A stretch of DNA of 64,000 nucleotides from Ralstonia pickettii DTP0602. Lineage in GTDB: Bacteria > Pseudomonadota > Gammaproteobacteria > Burkholderiales > Burkholderiaceae. Shown one piece after another: positions 46,102 through 53,605 of this stretch (position 1 is the first letter of the stretch; the number at the start of each line of letters is the position of its first letter). The stretch lies in the NCBI GenBank assembly GCA_000471925.1, contig CP006667.1, positions 1,736,001 to 1,800,000 of the forward strand. The letters are read 5' to 3'. The notes under the pieces were generated by a model. It was not told where the DNA came from. It did no database searches and saw nothing but the letters and a program-made list of their open reading frames with translations. Position numbers and translations under genes: made by a program.

Positions 46102-46138
46102 CACCTATACTCCATTAGGTGACGGGTATTTTGTACCC
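46102..46138. promoter_or_regulatory. Two adjacent hairpins upstream of the universal stress gene
   Basis: CACCTA (46102-46107) / TAGGTG (46116-46121) followed at once by GGGTA (46124-46128) / TACCC (46134-46138), both perfect. They lie 85-120 nt before the usp start, where transcription signals or an upstream terminator would be expected. Confidence 0.4.
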
Positions 46139-46221
46139 ATCGATGATGCCTTCGCTCGGCCAGGGCGCGCCTTGTGCTCCCACTTGCAGACGCAGGGCTG
46201 CAACCAAGCAAGGAGGGCAAT

Positions 46222-46659
46222 ATGTTCAAGCATCTTCTGCTGGCGGTCGATGGCTCTTCATTGGCCGAAGCGGCCTTCCACAACGCGCTCGTATTGGCGC
46301 GCGAAATGAACGCCCGTGCCACGGCGGTGCGAGTCTGCCCGAATTTCCACGTGCTGACCTATCAGGCGGAAATGCTGACCGACACCCGCGAGGAGTACAT
46401 CAAGGCGGCGTCGGAGGAGGCGACGCGATACCTGCATGGCATTGCACAGGAGGCTGGCGCGGCCGGTGTACCTTGTGAAACGAGCTATGTGGTCAATGAC
46501 CACCCCTACGAGGCCATCATAAAAACGGCCGAGGACAGAGGCTGCGACCTGATCGTGATGGCCTCGCATGGACGGCGCGGTGTACAAGGCTTGCTGCTCG
46601 GCAGCGAGACGTTGAAGGTGCTGACCCATAGCAAGATCCCCGTGCTGGTCTACCGCTAA
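46222..46659 (+). CDS. Universal stress protein, ATP-binding type
   Basis: 145-aa cytoplasmic protein of the UspA superfamily. The N-terminus MFKHLLLAVDGSSLAEAAF and the C-terminal ATP-binding motif SHGRRGVQGLLLGSETLKVL (G-x2-G-x9-G-S) with VLTHSKIPVLVYR are intact, placing it among the nucleotide-binding members. The start at 46222 is fixed by AAGGAGGGCAAT immediately upstream. It lies 150 bp before the second ACT-domain gene in the same direction. Such proteins aid survival of starvation or oxygen limitation; the specific cue here is not readable. Confidence 0.93.
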   Translation: MFKHLLLAVDGSSLAEAAFHNALVLAREMNARATAVRVCPNFHVLTYQAEMLTDTREEYIKAASEEATRYLHGIAQEAGAAGVPCETSYVVNDHPYEAIIKTAEDRGCDLIVMASHGRRGVQGLLLGSETLKVLTHSKIPVLVYR

Positions 46660-46810
46660 AGCGATGGCATCGAGACACGTTCGCCGTTCCCTGCAAGAGG
46701 ACGGCTGCTCGCTGAGCATCCATCCAATGGATGGTGTGCCACGGCTGGGTGACGAGCCGATACGGAGAGCGGCCTCTTGCACCGAACGAGTAGGGCTAGG
46801 AGAAACGACG

Positions 46811-47236
46811 ATGGAACTGCTCGTGGAACAAGTTGAAGTCTGGGTGGCGAGCATCCCGGACAAGCCGGGCGGCCTGGCCGCGATCTTGACGACCCTGCGC
46901 GATGTGGGGGCCGACCTGCAATTCATCATTGCACGGCGCAGTCCAGACAGGCCTGGCGAAGGCGTCGTGTTTGTCACACCGCTGCAGGGGGATCGGGAAA
47001 TGGTGGCGGCGGCCGTGGCAGGATTCGATATCGCGCAGAAGCAGCACTGTGTTCGCATCCTGGGCAGCAATCGGCCGGGGCTTGCCGTTGCAATGACCGA
47101 GGACCTAGCCGAAGCGGGGATCAACCTCCGTGGCTTTTCAGCGGCGGTGATCGGTACGCAATTTGTCGCGTACGTGGCCGTTGACTCGCAGGCAGAGGCG
47201 GACCGGGCAGCGGACGTCCTCAAAGCCGTTGTTTGA
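46811..47236 (+). CDS. Tandem ACT-domain protein (paralogue 2)
   Basis: 141-aa double-ACT protein, colinear with the one at 43158-43586. Unit 1 is VWVASIPDKPGGLAAILTTL with GADLQFIIARRSPDRPGEGV; unit 2 is HCVRILGSNRPGLAVAMTED with AGINLRGFSAAVIGTQFVAY. The proposed ligand loops (P-G-G-L, P-G-L-A) are kept. AGGAG lies about 8 nt before the ATG. It follows the universal stress gene and could share its transcript. Two near copies within 4 kb suggest either duplication or a hetero-oligomeric sensor. Confidence 0.8.
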   Translation: MELLVEQVEVWVASIPDKPGGLAAILTTLRDVGADLQFIIARRSPDRPGEGVVFVTPLQGDREMVAAAVAGFDIAQKQHCVRILGSNRPGLAVAMTEDLAEAGINLRGFSAAVIGTQFVAYVAVDSQAEADRAADVLKAVV

Positions 47237-47440
47237 AGGAGCGCGTTCACACATGATGCGCTCGCGATAGATATCGAAAGGCGTCGCGTGCCCGGTTTGC
47301 TCGACGTGCACAACGCCTCGGATTCGATTGGCGAATGCACCCGCGCGATAGACCATACTCTCGCCCGATCTCATCCAGCGCCTAATTGGTCTGGAGCCCG
47401 AGGCCCAGATACCACCGGCATTGCCGGCCGCCAGCATTGG
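47237..47440 (-). pseudogene. Possible coding remnant of unknown family
   Basis: A minus-strand frame reads MVYRAGAFANRIRGVVHVEQ then TGHATPFDIYRERIMCERAP with strongly G/C-biased third positions, as in real genes here, before running antisense into the ACT gene. No start with a ribosome site and no known family. It is listed because the codon bias argues it was once coding. Confidence 0.25.
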
Positions 47441-47524
47441 CTCTGCTGCGCAAGGCGGGCGGCCTTACGATAGCGCATCGCCTGCGCCCCGTTGTTGCCT
47501 ACCGCCTGTGGCCTCTTACCTCAG

Positions 47525-47872
47525 TCAGACCAGCACGTGACGTGTCTCTAGAAAGAAGCGCTGAATCTCTTGTTCAATGTCCGGATCGATCATTTTGTCC
47601 GGCCGGTTTCCGTTCGGGCAGGCAAGCCTTGGGGTCGTTCCAAACAAGCGACAAATCAACGGGCGCTCCGAATACACGCTGCATCCCTTGGTATCAAGAT
47701 GAGGGCAACTTAGGTTTGCCAGCGCAGTTTCGTGCTCGGCATCGCTCTTGACCGGAAGCCTCGACATTTCCTCCGTTGAGGTTGTCACAGGACCACAACA
47801 GTCATGACATCCGGGGGTGCACGCGAATGTGGGAATTCGTGAGCGAAGAAATCTGATCTTTTGACAATTCAT
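47525..47872 (-). CDS. YkgJ-family cysteine-cluster protein
   Basis: 115-aa protein with the YkgJ/CxxCxxCC cysteine pattern thought to bind zinc or an Fe-S cluster: FACTPGCHDCCGPVTTSTEE near the N-terminus, then CPHLDTKGCSVYSERPLICR and LFGTTPRLACPNG. The eight-cysteine arrangement and the YxxRPxxCRxFG-like motif are typical. Function of the family is unknown. No strong ribosome site precedes the ATG at 47872. It lies ~70 bp downstream of the sigma-factor operon and could be its last gene or independent. Confidence 0.8.
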   Translation of the reverse strand: MNCQKIRFLRSRIPTFACTPGCHDCCGPVTTSTEEMSRLPVKSDAEHETALANLSCPHLDTKGCSVYSERPLICRLFGTTPRLACPNGNRPDKMIDPDIEQEIQRFFLETRHVLV

Positions 47873-47941
47873 TGGTGTAGAAATCAGACAGTCGGTCAGG
47901 AGCGAGCCGAGGTCGCGAAAGGTTGCGCGCTACGAGTTCAA

Positions 47942-48106
47942 CTACCGTTCCCCCGGTGATAGTCCGAGGAATTCCGACGCCTCTTGCATGGCGCTCTCGG
48001 CCAGTTCACGGGCTTCCTTGCCTCCGCCGGGCGTCACCAGGCCGACCAGTGCTGCGTACAGCAAGTGGATCAGGTCCACGGCACGGTGATACTGTTCGTC
48101 ACTCAT
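47942..48106 (-). CDS. Small 54-residue protein coupled to the sigma factor gene
   Basis: Frame of 54 codons beginning [20 protein letters not shown] and ending [10 protein letters not shown]. Its ATG overlaps the stop of the RpoD-like gene as ATGA, with GAGAG a few bases upstream, the same overlap style used by other real neighbours. Third positions are mainly G/C. It looks like a compact, soluble, mostly helical protein with an acidic tail ([16 protein letters not shown]). No family is recognised. Position suggests it modulates, or is co-made with, the sigma factor, for example as an anti-sigma or accessory peptide, but this is inference only. Confidence 0.55.
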   Translation of the reverse strand: MSDEQYHRAVDLIHLLYAALVGLVTPGGGKEARELAESAMQEASEFLGLSPGER

Positions 48107-50106
48107 GTTTTTCTCTCTACGAAGCCATCGAGCCGAGCCGTCATCTCAGGTTTGCGCAACTTTCGCAATGCCTGGGATTCCAGCTGGCGGATGCGCTCGC
48201 GCGTCAGGCCGAACTGCGCGCCAATTTCATCCAGCGTGTAGTCGGTCTGCAGCCCTACGCCAAAGCGCATGCGCAAGATCTTCGCCTCGCGCGGGGTCAG
48301 CCTTGCCAGGGCGGCTTCCATTTCCTGCTGGAGTGCCACTTGGGCCGCCGCGTCGACTGGGGATATCGCGCCCTCGTCAGCCAAGGTATCCCCCAGTAGG
48401 GCATCCCCGCTTTCCCCCAATGGGGTCTCCAGCGAGATCGGCTGCTTGACGACATTCAGGATGGATTTGATCTGTTTCTCGCTCATCGCCAAACGCGCAG
48501 CCAACATCGACGGCGTTGGCATGGCGCCGGTGTCCCTGAAAATCTCGCGTGAATGGCGATTGATCTTGCCAATGGCCTCCACAAGATGCATCGGTATACG
48601 AATGGAGGGCGCCTTGTCGGCGATGGCACGTATGACCGCCTGCCGAACCCACCAGGTGGCGTAGGTTGAGAACTTGTAGCCGCGCCGGTAATCGAATTTG
48701 TCTACGGCGCGCATGAGTCCAATATTTCCCTCTTGGATGAGATCCGGCAACGGCAAGCCCCGATTCTGGTATTTCTTGGCGATGGAGACCACCAGTCGGA
48801 GGTTGGCCCCGATCATCTCGGACCGGGCTTGCAGGGCTTTCGTCTTCGCCTTCGCGACTCGTTTGGCGGTTTCCCGCAGATCTCCCAACGGCATCGCGGC
48901 GCGGGCCTCCAGGGCACGCAACTGTTGCTGAAGCGCTCGCACTTCAGGCGTCCATCTGATCAGGTGAGCGCGGATGGCGGGGTGCTCGGCCGCGAGCGCT
49001 TTCATCCAGTCTAGATTTGCGGCCTGATCTCTGAATCCTTCTAGAAACACTTCGCGCGTGATGCCACATTGGTCGATCAGGATCTCGGCGACGTGGTGCT
49101 CCGTTTGACGAACCTCCCCGATCAACGCTTCAAGGATCTGCGTGAGCTCCGCAATGGCGGGCGGGCTAAAGCGGAATGCCGCAAGCTCAGATTGGAGGGT
49201 GGCCAGCCCCCTGACATATTGGATGGGGTCGAGTTTTGGGCAGCGAGCGACACTGGCAAACGCATCGGCCTGGCGCCGGATCGCTGCAAACCTTTCAAAG
49301 GCAATGCCCCGCCAGCGCAGTGATTCACTTTCAGAAGACGTCGTCGGCACCGGATCGCCATCGTCGAGCCCTGCGTCGTCATTCTCCAGCTCCGCATCGG
49401 TCTGCACCTGCGCTTCTGGTAGCAGGCTACCGCCTGCCTCGGCTTGCGGCTCCACAATGTGGTCGACCAGATCATCAAATGCCATCTCATTGCAGGCGAC
49501 CCGGTCGGCCATCGCCAGGAGTTCGGAAACCACGACTGGGCAAGCCACCATCGCCGCCATCATTTCCGCCAATGCGTCTTTGATCCGCCGGGCGATGGCC
49601 ACCTCCTCCTCGCGCGTCAGAAGAGGGATCGCACCGATCTCGCGCAGGTACATCTGCGTGGGATCCGTCGTGCGAGTCAAGCGACCGTCGCTCTGCGTGA
49701 TGGCCGCGGCGGCTTCCTCTGCGACATCCTCTTCATTTGCGGATGGTGCGGCATCCTGGGTCAGCCATGCTGGAGCTTCCGCTGGCGCTCGGTCGACGAC
49801 CTCGATGCCGAGATCGGCCAGCATCGCCAGCGTCCGGTCGATGGCACCTGATGTTTCGTCGCAATCGGGTAGCTGATCGCTCAGCTCACCACGCGTCAGA
49901 AAACCGCGTTCTTTGCCAAGGGCGATTAGCGCAAGCAGGTTCGTACGTAGGTTCTCGCTCATTTCATGCGCGCTCACGCGCGATCCAGTGCCTCGCTCCC
50001 GCCTGAGGCGTTCGCAACGCGCATCATTTCTGCTCCCGGCGTCAGCCAGCCCGCGACTCGCTGTGGAACTGGCCGATGGCTGTGCCTGATCGGGCCGTCC
50101 TATCAT
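48103..50106 (-). CDS. RpoD-type (sigma-70) RNA polymerase sigma factor, accessory copy
   Basis: Group 1/2-like sigma factor with all regions: 1.1 ([20 protein letters not shown]), 1.2 ([20 protein letters not shown]), a long non-conserved insert, region 2 ([40 protein letters not shown]), region 3 and region 4 ([20 protein letters not shown]). The first ATG (50106) overlaps the upstream stop as ATGA and has GGGGAGG before it (667 aa). A start at 49962 ([10 protein letters not shown], 619 aa) fits family length better and lacks a clear site. Being inside an operon of stress-type genes, it is probably not the housekeeping RpoD but a second copy that may redirect transcription. Confidence 0.88.
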   Translation of the reverse strand: MIGRPDQAQPSASSTASRGLADAGSRNDARCERLRRERGTGSRVSAHEMSENLRTNLLALIALGKERGFLTRGELSDQLPDCDETSGAIDRTLAMLADLGIEVVDRAPAEAPAWLTQDAAPSANEEDVAEEAAAAITQSDGRLTRTTDPTQMYLREIGAIPLLTREEEVAIARRIKDALAEMMAAMVACPVVVSELLAMADRVACNEMAFDDLVDHIVEPQAEAGGSLLPEAQVQTDAELENDDAGLDDGDPVPTTSSESESLRWRGIAFERFAAIRRQADAFASVARCPKLDPIQYVRGLATLQSELAAFRFSPPAIAELTQILEALIGEVRQTEHHVAEILIDQCGITREVFLEGFRDQAANLDWMKALAAEHPAIRAHLIRWTPEVRALQQQLRALEARAAMPLGDLRETAKRVAKAKTKALQARSEMIGANLRLVVSIAKKYQNRGLPLPDLIQEGNIGLMRAVDKFDYRRGYKFSTYATWWVRQAVIRAIADKAPSIRIPMHLVEAIGKINRHSREIFRDTGAMPTPSMLAARLAMSEKQIKSILNVVKQPISLETPLGESGDALLGDTLADEGAISPVDAAAQVALQQEMEAALARLTPREAKILRMRFGVGLQTDYTLDEIGAQFGLTRERIRQLESQALRKLRKPEMTARLDGFVERKT

Positions 50107-51269
50107 TTGCCTCCCCGCCCGGGCAGATGTTGCACGAGCCAGATCAATGCCGACACCGCGGCAATGGCCCAGAGCGTCACGATCACCAGCGCCGCGACGT
50201 GGCTGACGGGGCGGCTGGCGGATGCCGCGGCCGCAGCCGCAGCGCGATGTTCGCGCATCACCTCAACCGGAATCCATCGTATTGCTAGCAACAAGCCGAG
50301 AGGCACCACCACCACGTCATCCAGATAGCCGAGCACTGGAATGAAATCCGGAATCAGGTCAATGGGCGACAAGGCATAGGCGGCGACCAGCAAGGCTAGC
50401 GCTTTCGCATACCATGGCGTGCGGGGATCTTGCGCGGCTAGCCACACCGCGTGCGCATCTTCTTTGACTGCGCGAGCCCAACGCCGGGAGCGTGCGGCCA
50501 AATGAGGCAGAAGGTCCCATCGCCACAAGTGCAGACGCACATCGTCGAGCACAGGGACTGCCGCGAGGGCGAGCAGCAGGGTTGCCAGCACAAGCGTGGC
50601 GCTGAACCCGACGTGCTTGAACCCCAAGGCGCCAATGACGCCGCCGACGAAGAACAATGCGACGAGCGTGATGAGTACCCGCAGTTTGTGCCGATTGGCG
50701 AGCACAGGTGGCTTGCTCGAGTCGGCTCTGGACAAGTTCCAATAAAACAGCTTGCCCAGTTCTATGCCGATGTCCGTGACCATGCCGGTCACGTGCGTGG
50801 TGCGGATCTCGGCGTTCGACAGCTTGGTGACCATGGCATTTTGTAAGCCCATGATGAAACAGAGCACCATGACCGTTGCCGGCACGAACAGCCATTCATG
50901 GTGCTCGAGATTGCTTCCAAGCAGGCCAAAACACACCAACAGCGCGGCTTCCAGCATGAGCGGCAATGCGTATTCGCTATGCAGGTGCTCGCGCCGACCC
51001 CAGTTAATCAGCACCGCTGAGCACGCGGCGCCCGCCAGAAATGACAGCAGCGCCCCCAGCCCGTCCAGCATCAGCCAGAAACTGCCAAGCGCCAGGTTGT
51101 CAGCCATGGCGGACACGATCCCCGACATGTGCGAGGTGTACTGCTGCACGGCGAGGAAGCCGCCTGCGTTGGTCGCTCCGGCAACAAAGGCCAGGTAGCA
51201 GGCCAGTTGCCGATTGCTGTCGGGACTGCGCTCCTTCCCGGTCAGCTTACGCAAGTACAGGATTGGCAT
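50103..51269 (-). CDS. DUF1275 (YoaK-like) membrane protein fused to a DUF1232 domain
   Basis: 388-aa membrane protein. Residues ~20-235 are a DUF1275/YoaK domain with six helices: [60 protein letters not shown] then [18 protein letters not shown]. Residues ~270-340 are a DUF1232 domain: [20 protein letters not shown] then [20 protein letters not shown], and one more helix ends the protein. I know these two domains mostly as separate proteins; here they share one uninterrupted frame. Functions are unknown; transport or membrane organisation is possible. The stop overlaps the sigma factor start. No strong ribosome site is visible. Confidence 0.82.
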   Translation of the reverse strand: MPILYLRKLTGKERSPDSNRQLACYLAFVAGATNAGGFLAVQQYTSHMSGIVSAMADNLALGSFWLMLDGLGALLSFLAGAACSAVLINWGRREHLHSEYALPLMLEAALLVCFGLLGSNLEHHEWLFVPATVMVLCFIMGLQNAMVTKLSNAEIRTTHVTGMVTDIGIELGKLFYWNLSRADSSKPPVLANRHKLRVLITLVALFFVGGVIGALGFKHVGFSATLVLATLLLALAAVPVLDDVRLHLWRWDLLPHLAARSRRWARAVKEDAHAVWLAAQDPRTPWYAKALALLVAAYALSPIDLIPDFIPVLGYLDDVVVVPLGLLLAIRWIPVEVMREHRAAAAAAASASRPVSHVAALVIVTLWAIAAVSALIWLVQHLPGRGGK

Positions 51270-51308
51270 GGTTGCGTTGGTCAGGAGACTTGCGCGGAAG
51301 GGGGCTTG

Positions 51309-52139
51309 TCAATACCGGACCTGCTGCCTTGCCAGCTTGGGCCAGGCGGCACGATCCGATGCAAGACGCTCGCCGCGTTTCAGACGGTGAGCGGCTGCAG
51401 TCAGGTTCAGCGAATGCGCCGTTTCCAGGATGCGCGCCCGCGCCATCAGTGCTTCCAGAGCGGGCAGCTTGTGTGCCCCTTTCCAGGCGAACAGTGTGTA
51501 GTTAGCACTGTCTTCGGAAAGAGAAATCGACATTGATTTGCCGAACACGGCGCTGACTTCCTCCAGATAGAACGGGATATCGGGATCGCTTTCGAGAAAA
51601 TTCGCGACCAGCACGCCGGTATCGGCCAGGCGTGCATGACAGGCGGCATAAAAGTCCGCGGTGCCTAGCTGTACCGGCATCCCGTCGGCCAGGAAGCCGT
51701 CCACCAGGATGACGTCTGGACGCGCATTCTGTGTCGCGACATATTCGGCGCCATCCGCGCAAACCACCTCGAGTCGTTCGTCGTCCGGCGGGATCTGGAA
51801 CTGCTCGCGCAAGGCGATGACCGCCGGATTGATTTCAATTGCCACAACCTTGGTGTTGGGTAGATGCCGGTAGCAGTATTTGGCAAGTGAACCGCCACCC
51901 AAGCCGATCATCGAGATTCTGGTTGGAGTCGGGTGCAACAGCAGGAAGCCCATCATCGTTCTGGTGTAACCCAGCACGAGCTTGTCGGGATCCTTGCGAG
52001 ACATGAAGCTTTGGGTGGCCAGTGCGTCGAAATGCAGCGACAGCGCGTGCTGGGTTTCCAACACCTGGGGCGTACCGTCGCTGCTCGCCTCGGCCAGGAA
52101 TTTCAGATAGGCCTCGAACGAGGAGCGGTCCGCGTGCAT
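51309..52139 (-). CDS. Spermidine synthase-like (SAM-binding) protein
   Basis: 276-aa Rossmann-fold protein of the spermidine-synthase superfamily. The SAM/dcSAM-binding core reads RISMIGLGGGSLAKYCYRHL, then KVVAIEINPAVIALREQF, then RLEVVCADGAEYVATQNARP and DVILVDGFLADGMP. The N-terminal beta-barrel of true aminopropyltransferases is short, so it may be a methyltransferase or polyamine-like enzyme with a different acceptor. The ATG at 52139 is used; one at 52175 lies inside the HPr-like gene's end. It is the second gene of the leftward operon, 39 bp before the DUF1275 fusion gene. Confidence 0.78.
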   Translation of the reverse strand: MHADRSSFEAYLKFLAEASSDGTPQVLETQHALSLHFDALATQSFMSRKDPDKLVLGYTRTMMGFLLLHPTPTRISMIGLGGGSLAKYCYRHLPNTKVVAIEINPAVIALREQFQIPPDDERLEVVCADGAEYVATQNARPDVILVDGFLADGMPVQLGTADFYAACHARLADTGVLVANFLESDPDIPFYLEEVSAVFGKSMSISLSEDSANYTLFAWKGAHKLPALEALMARARILETAHSLNLTAAAHRLKRGERLASDRAAWPKLARQQVRY

Positions 52140-52152
52140 CTGTTCGTTTCCA

Positions 52153-52425
52153 TTAGAGAGACTTGGGGAGCGCATCCCCCCTCAACAAGGCCGCGATGGT
52201 AACGACAGCGGCGGCCTCGTCCACGCCGTCCGCCTGGATGCGTATATGCGTCCCCGCCGGAGCGGACAGCCGCATGACCTCCATCACGTTCTTGGCGTTT
52301 GCGACCCAGGGGCCGCTGGTGAGCAGGATCTCGCACTCAAACTGATTGGCCGTGAACGCCAGTCGCGCGGAATTCCGTGCCTGAAGCCCATCCTTTGCGG
52401 CCACCTCTATGGTCACTTCTACCAC
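52153..52425 (-). CDS. HPr-like protein lacking both classical phosphorylation sites
   Basis: 90-aa HPr-fold protein: VTIEVAAKDGLQARNSARLA at residues 4-23 and GPWVANAKNVMEVMRLSAPA at 38-57, then GTHIRIQADGVDEAAAVVTI. In true HPr, His-15 accepts phosphate from EI; here residue 15 is Gln (GLQAR instead of GLHAR), exactly as in Bacillus Crh. Ser-46, the site of HPr kinase, is Asn-46. It therefore cannot act as a PTS carrier and probably binds a partner constitutively. The start is a GTG at 52425 with GAGGG five bases upstream. It is the first gene of the leftward operon leading to the sigma factor. Confidence 0.85.
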   Translation of the reverse strand: MVEVTIEVAAKDGLQARNSARLAFTANQFECEILLTSGPWVANAKNVMEVMRLSAPAGTHIRIQADGVDEAAAVVTIAALLRGDALPKSL

Positions 52426-52566
52426 TGTGCCCTCAACGAAAAAAGTGAACCAAAAGGCTCATCCATATTTGGTGCCGCGTGTGCGTGCTTGGCATGCAGT
52501 TTTGCTTACGCTCCGGCATCACGACAGTTCATGTCGGCGGGATACGTGGTAAGCCTTGCAATTGTA

Positions 52567-52589
52567 TATAATGATAATGTTATTATCAT
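52567..52589 (+). promoter_or_regulatory. -10 box overlapped by a palindrome upstream of the RHH gene at 52610
   Basis: Consensus TATAAT at 52567-52572 overlaps a perfect palindrome ATGATAAT-gtt-ATTATCAT (52571-52589), 21 nt before the RHH start. AT-rich DNA in this GC-rich window stands out. Ribbon-helix-helix proteins commonly bind such sites in their own promoters, so autoregulation is likely; the -35 region is weak. The HPr-like operon starts ~140 nt away on the other strand. Confidence 0.6.
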
Positions 52590-52609
52590 ACCATGACACT
52601 CGAGAACGC

Positions 52610-52813
52610 ATGGAATCCAAGACCGCTCGCCTGACCGTATTGATCGACCCGGAGAAGAAGAAGGCGTTTGAGGCGCTCTGTGCCGCCCAGGACCAGACGC
52701 CATCTCAGATTGTTCGCCAGATGATCCGCGACTATCTGCAGCAGTACGAGGTGGACTACGCCACCAAACCGAAGATCGGCGCGCCTGGTTTGGCGGCGAA
52801 GGAACGTGGGTGA
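52610..52813 (+). CDS. Ribbon-helix-helix DNA-binding protein (paralogue 1)
   Basis: 67-aa CopG/MetJ-type protein: residues 5-12 form the DNA-binding beta strand (ARLTVLID), followed by KKKAFEALCAAQDQTPSQIV and RQMIRDYLQQYEVDY as the two helices. It is closely similar to the protein at 60269-60544. RHH proteins act as dimeric repressors or as antitoxins; no toxin gene lies beside it, so a regulator is the better guess. The ATG at 52610 has a weak GAG site. A palindrome overlapping the -10 box lies upstream. It is divergent from the operon headed by the HPr-like gene. Confidence 0.82.
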   Translation: MESKTARLTVLIDPEKKKAFEALCAAQDQTPSQIVRQMIRDYLQQYEVDYATKPKIGAPGLAAKERG

Positions 52814-53071
52814 TACGTAGTAGGAAAGGGCTAGTTGCCCTGGCGTTCGCACGCGGTCCGCTTCACATGGCGCGACGCGCGTTAGGCAGTCGTGCTATTA
52901 GATGGCCCCAGTTCTCAAGGACATAGTCGAGGTGCCGCTGTGGCAGTGCAGGCGATGCTTTGCGGCGGGGCATTCTGCTCAGGTTGCCAAGCGGTGTCGA
53001 CGATTGTGGGCTGGGTCAAACTTGGCGAATTGCAGGGCATCGCTTACAAGGCTCCCTGGCGAGCAACATCC
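52814..53071. other. Gap between the RHH gene and the complex-I-like operon; nothing recognised
   Basis: No plausible gene. It lies between the ends of the rightward RHH gene and the leftward NuoB-like gene, so it should contain their terminators, but no clear stem with T-run was found. Confidence 0.35.
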
Positions 53072-53605
53072 CTAGCGCCGTGCAGGATTGGTCTGCCGCT
53101 GCCGCTGCCGCACGGCGCTCAGAATCCCGCGGATGATCTCTAATGGCGGCGGTGGACAGCCTGGCACGGTTACGTCCACCGGGATCACGTTGGCGACACG
53201 ACCGCAGCTTGCATAGCTCTCCCCAAAGATACCGCCGGTGCAGCCACAGTCGCCTACCGCCACCACCAGTTTCGGCTCCGGGGTTGCCGCATAGGTACGC
53301 CGCAGGGCCTCTTCCATATGACGCGAGACGGGTCCGGTCACCAGCAGCATGTCGGCATGGCGCGGGCTGGCGACGAACTTGATGCCCAGGCCTTCGATGT
53401 TGTAGTAAGGATTGCCGAGTGCGTGGATCTCCAACTCGCAGCCATTGCACGAGCCTGCGTCGACCTGCCGGATCGTCAGCGCCTGGCCGAGAATGTCGAG
53501 CAGTTCCCGGTGAATGCGCTGGGTGGCCGCCTCGTCCGCTGCGCTGGGCGGAGCAGGCTCAGTCACGATGCCGGTACGGGCGATCTGCCTGAGGATTTGC
53601 CACAT
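53072..53605 (-). CDS. NuoB/HyfI-like [4Fe-4S] subunit of the Hyf-type complex
   Basis: 177-aa small subunit of complex-I/group-4-hydrogenase type, binding the terminal [4Fe-4S] cluster that faces the large subunit. Ligand cysteines are visible as GSCNGCELEI, VAVGDCGCTGGIFG and VPGCPPPPLE. The stretch ASPRHADMLLVTGPVSRHME is conserved in HyfI/NuoB. The ATG at 53605 shares bases with the preceding stop (TGATG). Last gene of the leftward operon starting at 60544. The lack of an adjacent 2[4Fe-4S] ferredoxin subunit leaves the electron donor unclear. Confidence 0.88.
   Translation of the reverse strand: MWQILRQIARTGIVTEPAPPSAADEAATQRIHRELLDILGQALTIRQVDAGSCNGCELEIHALGNPYYNIEGLGIKFVASPRHADMLLVTGPVSRHMEEALRRTYAATPEPKLVVAVGDCGCTGGIFGESYASCGRVANVIPVDVTVPGCPPPPLEIIRGILSAVRQRQRQTNPARR

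Noticed and set aside
52610..52813. Toxin-antitoxin module based on the RHH gene
   Set aside because: No small toxin-like gene follows either RHH gene; one is followed by a gap, the other by a large membrane-complex operon.
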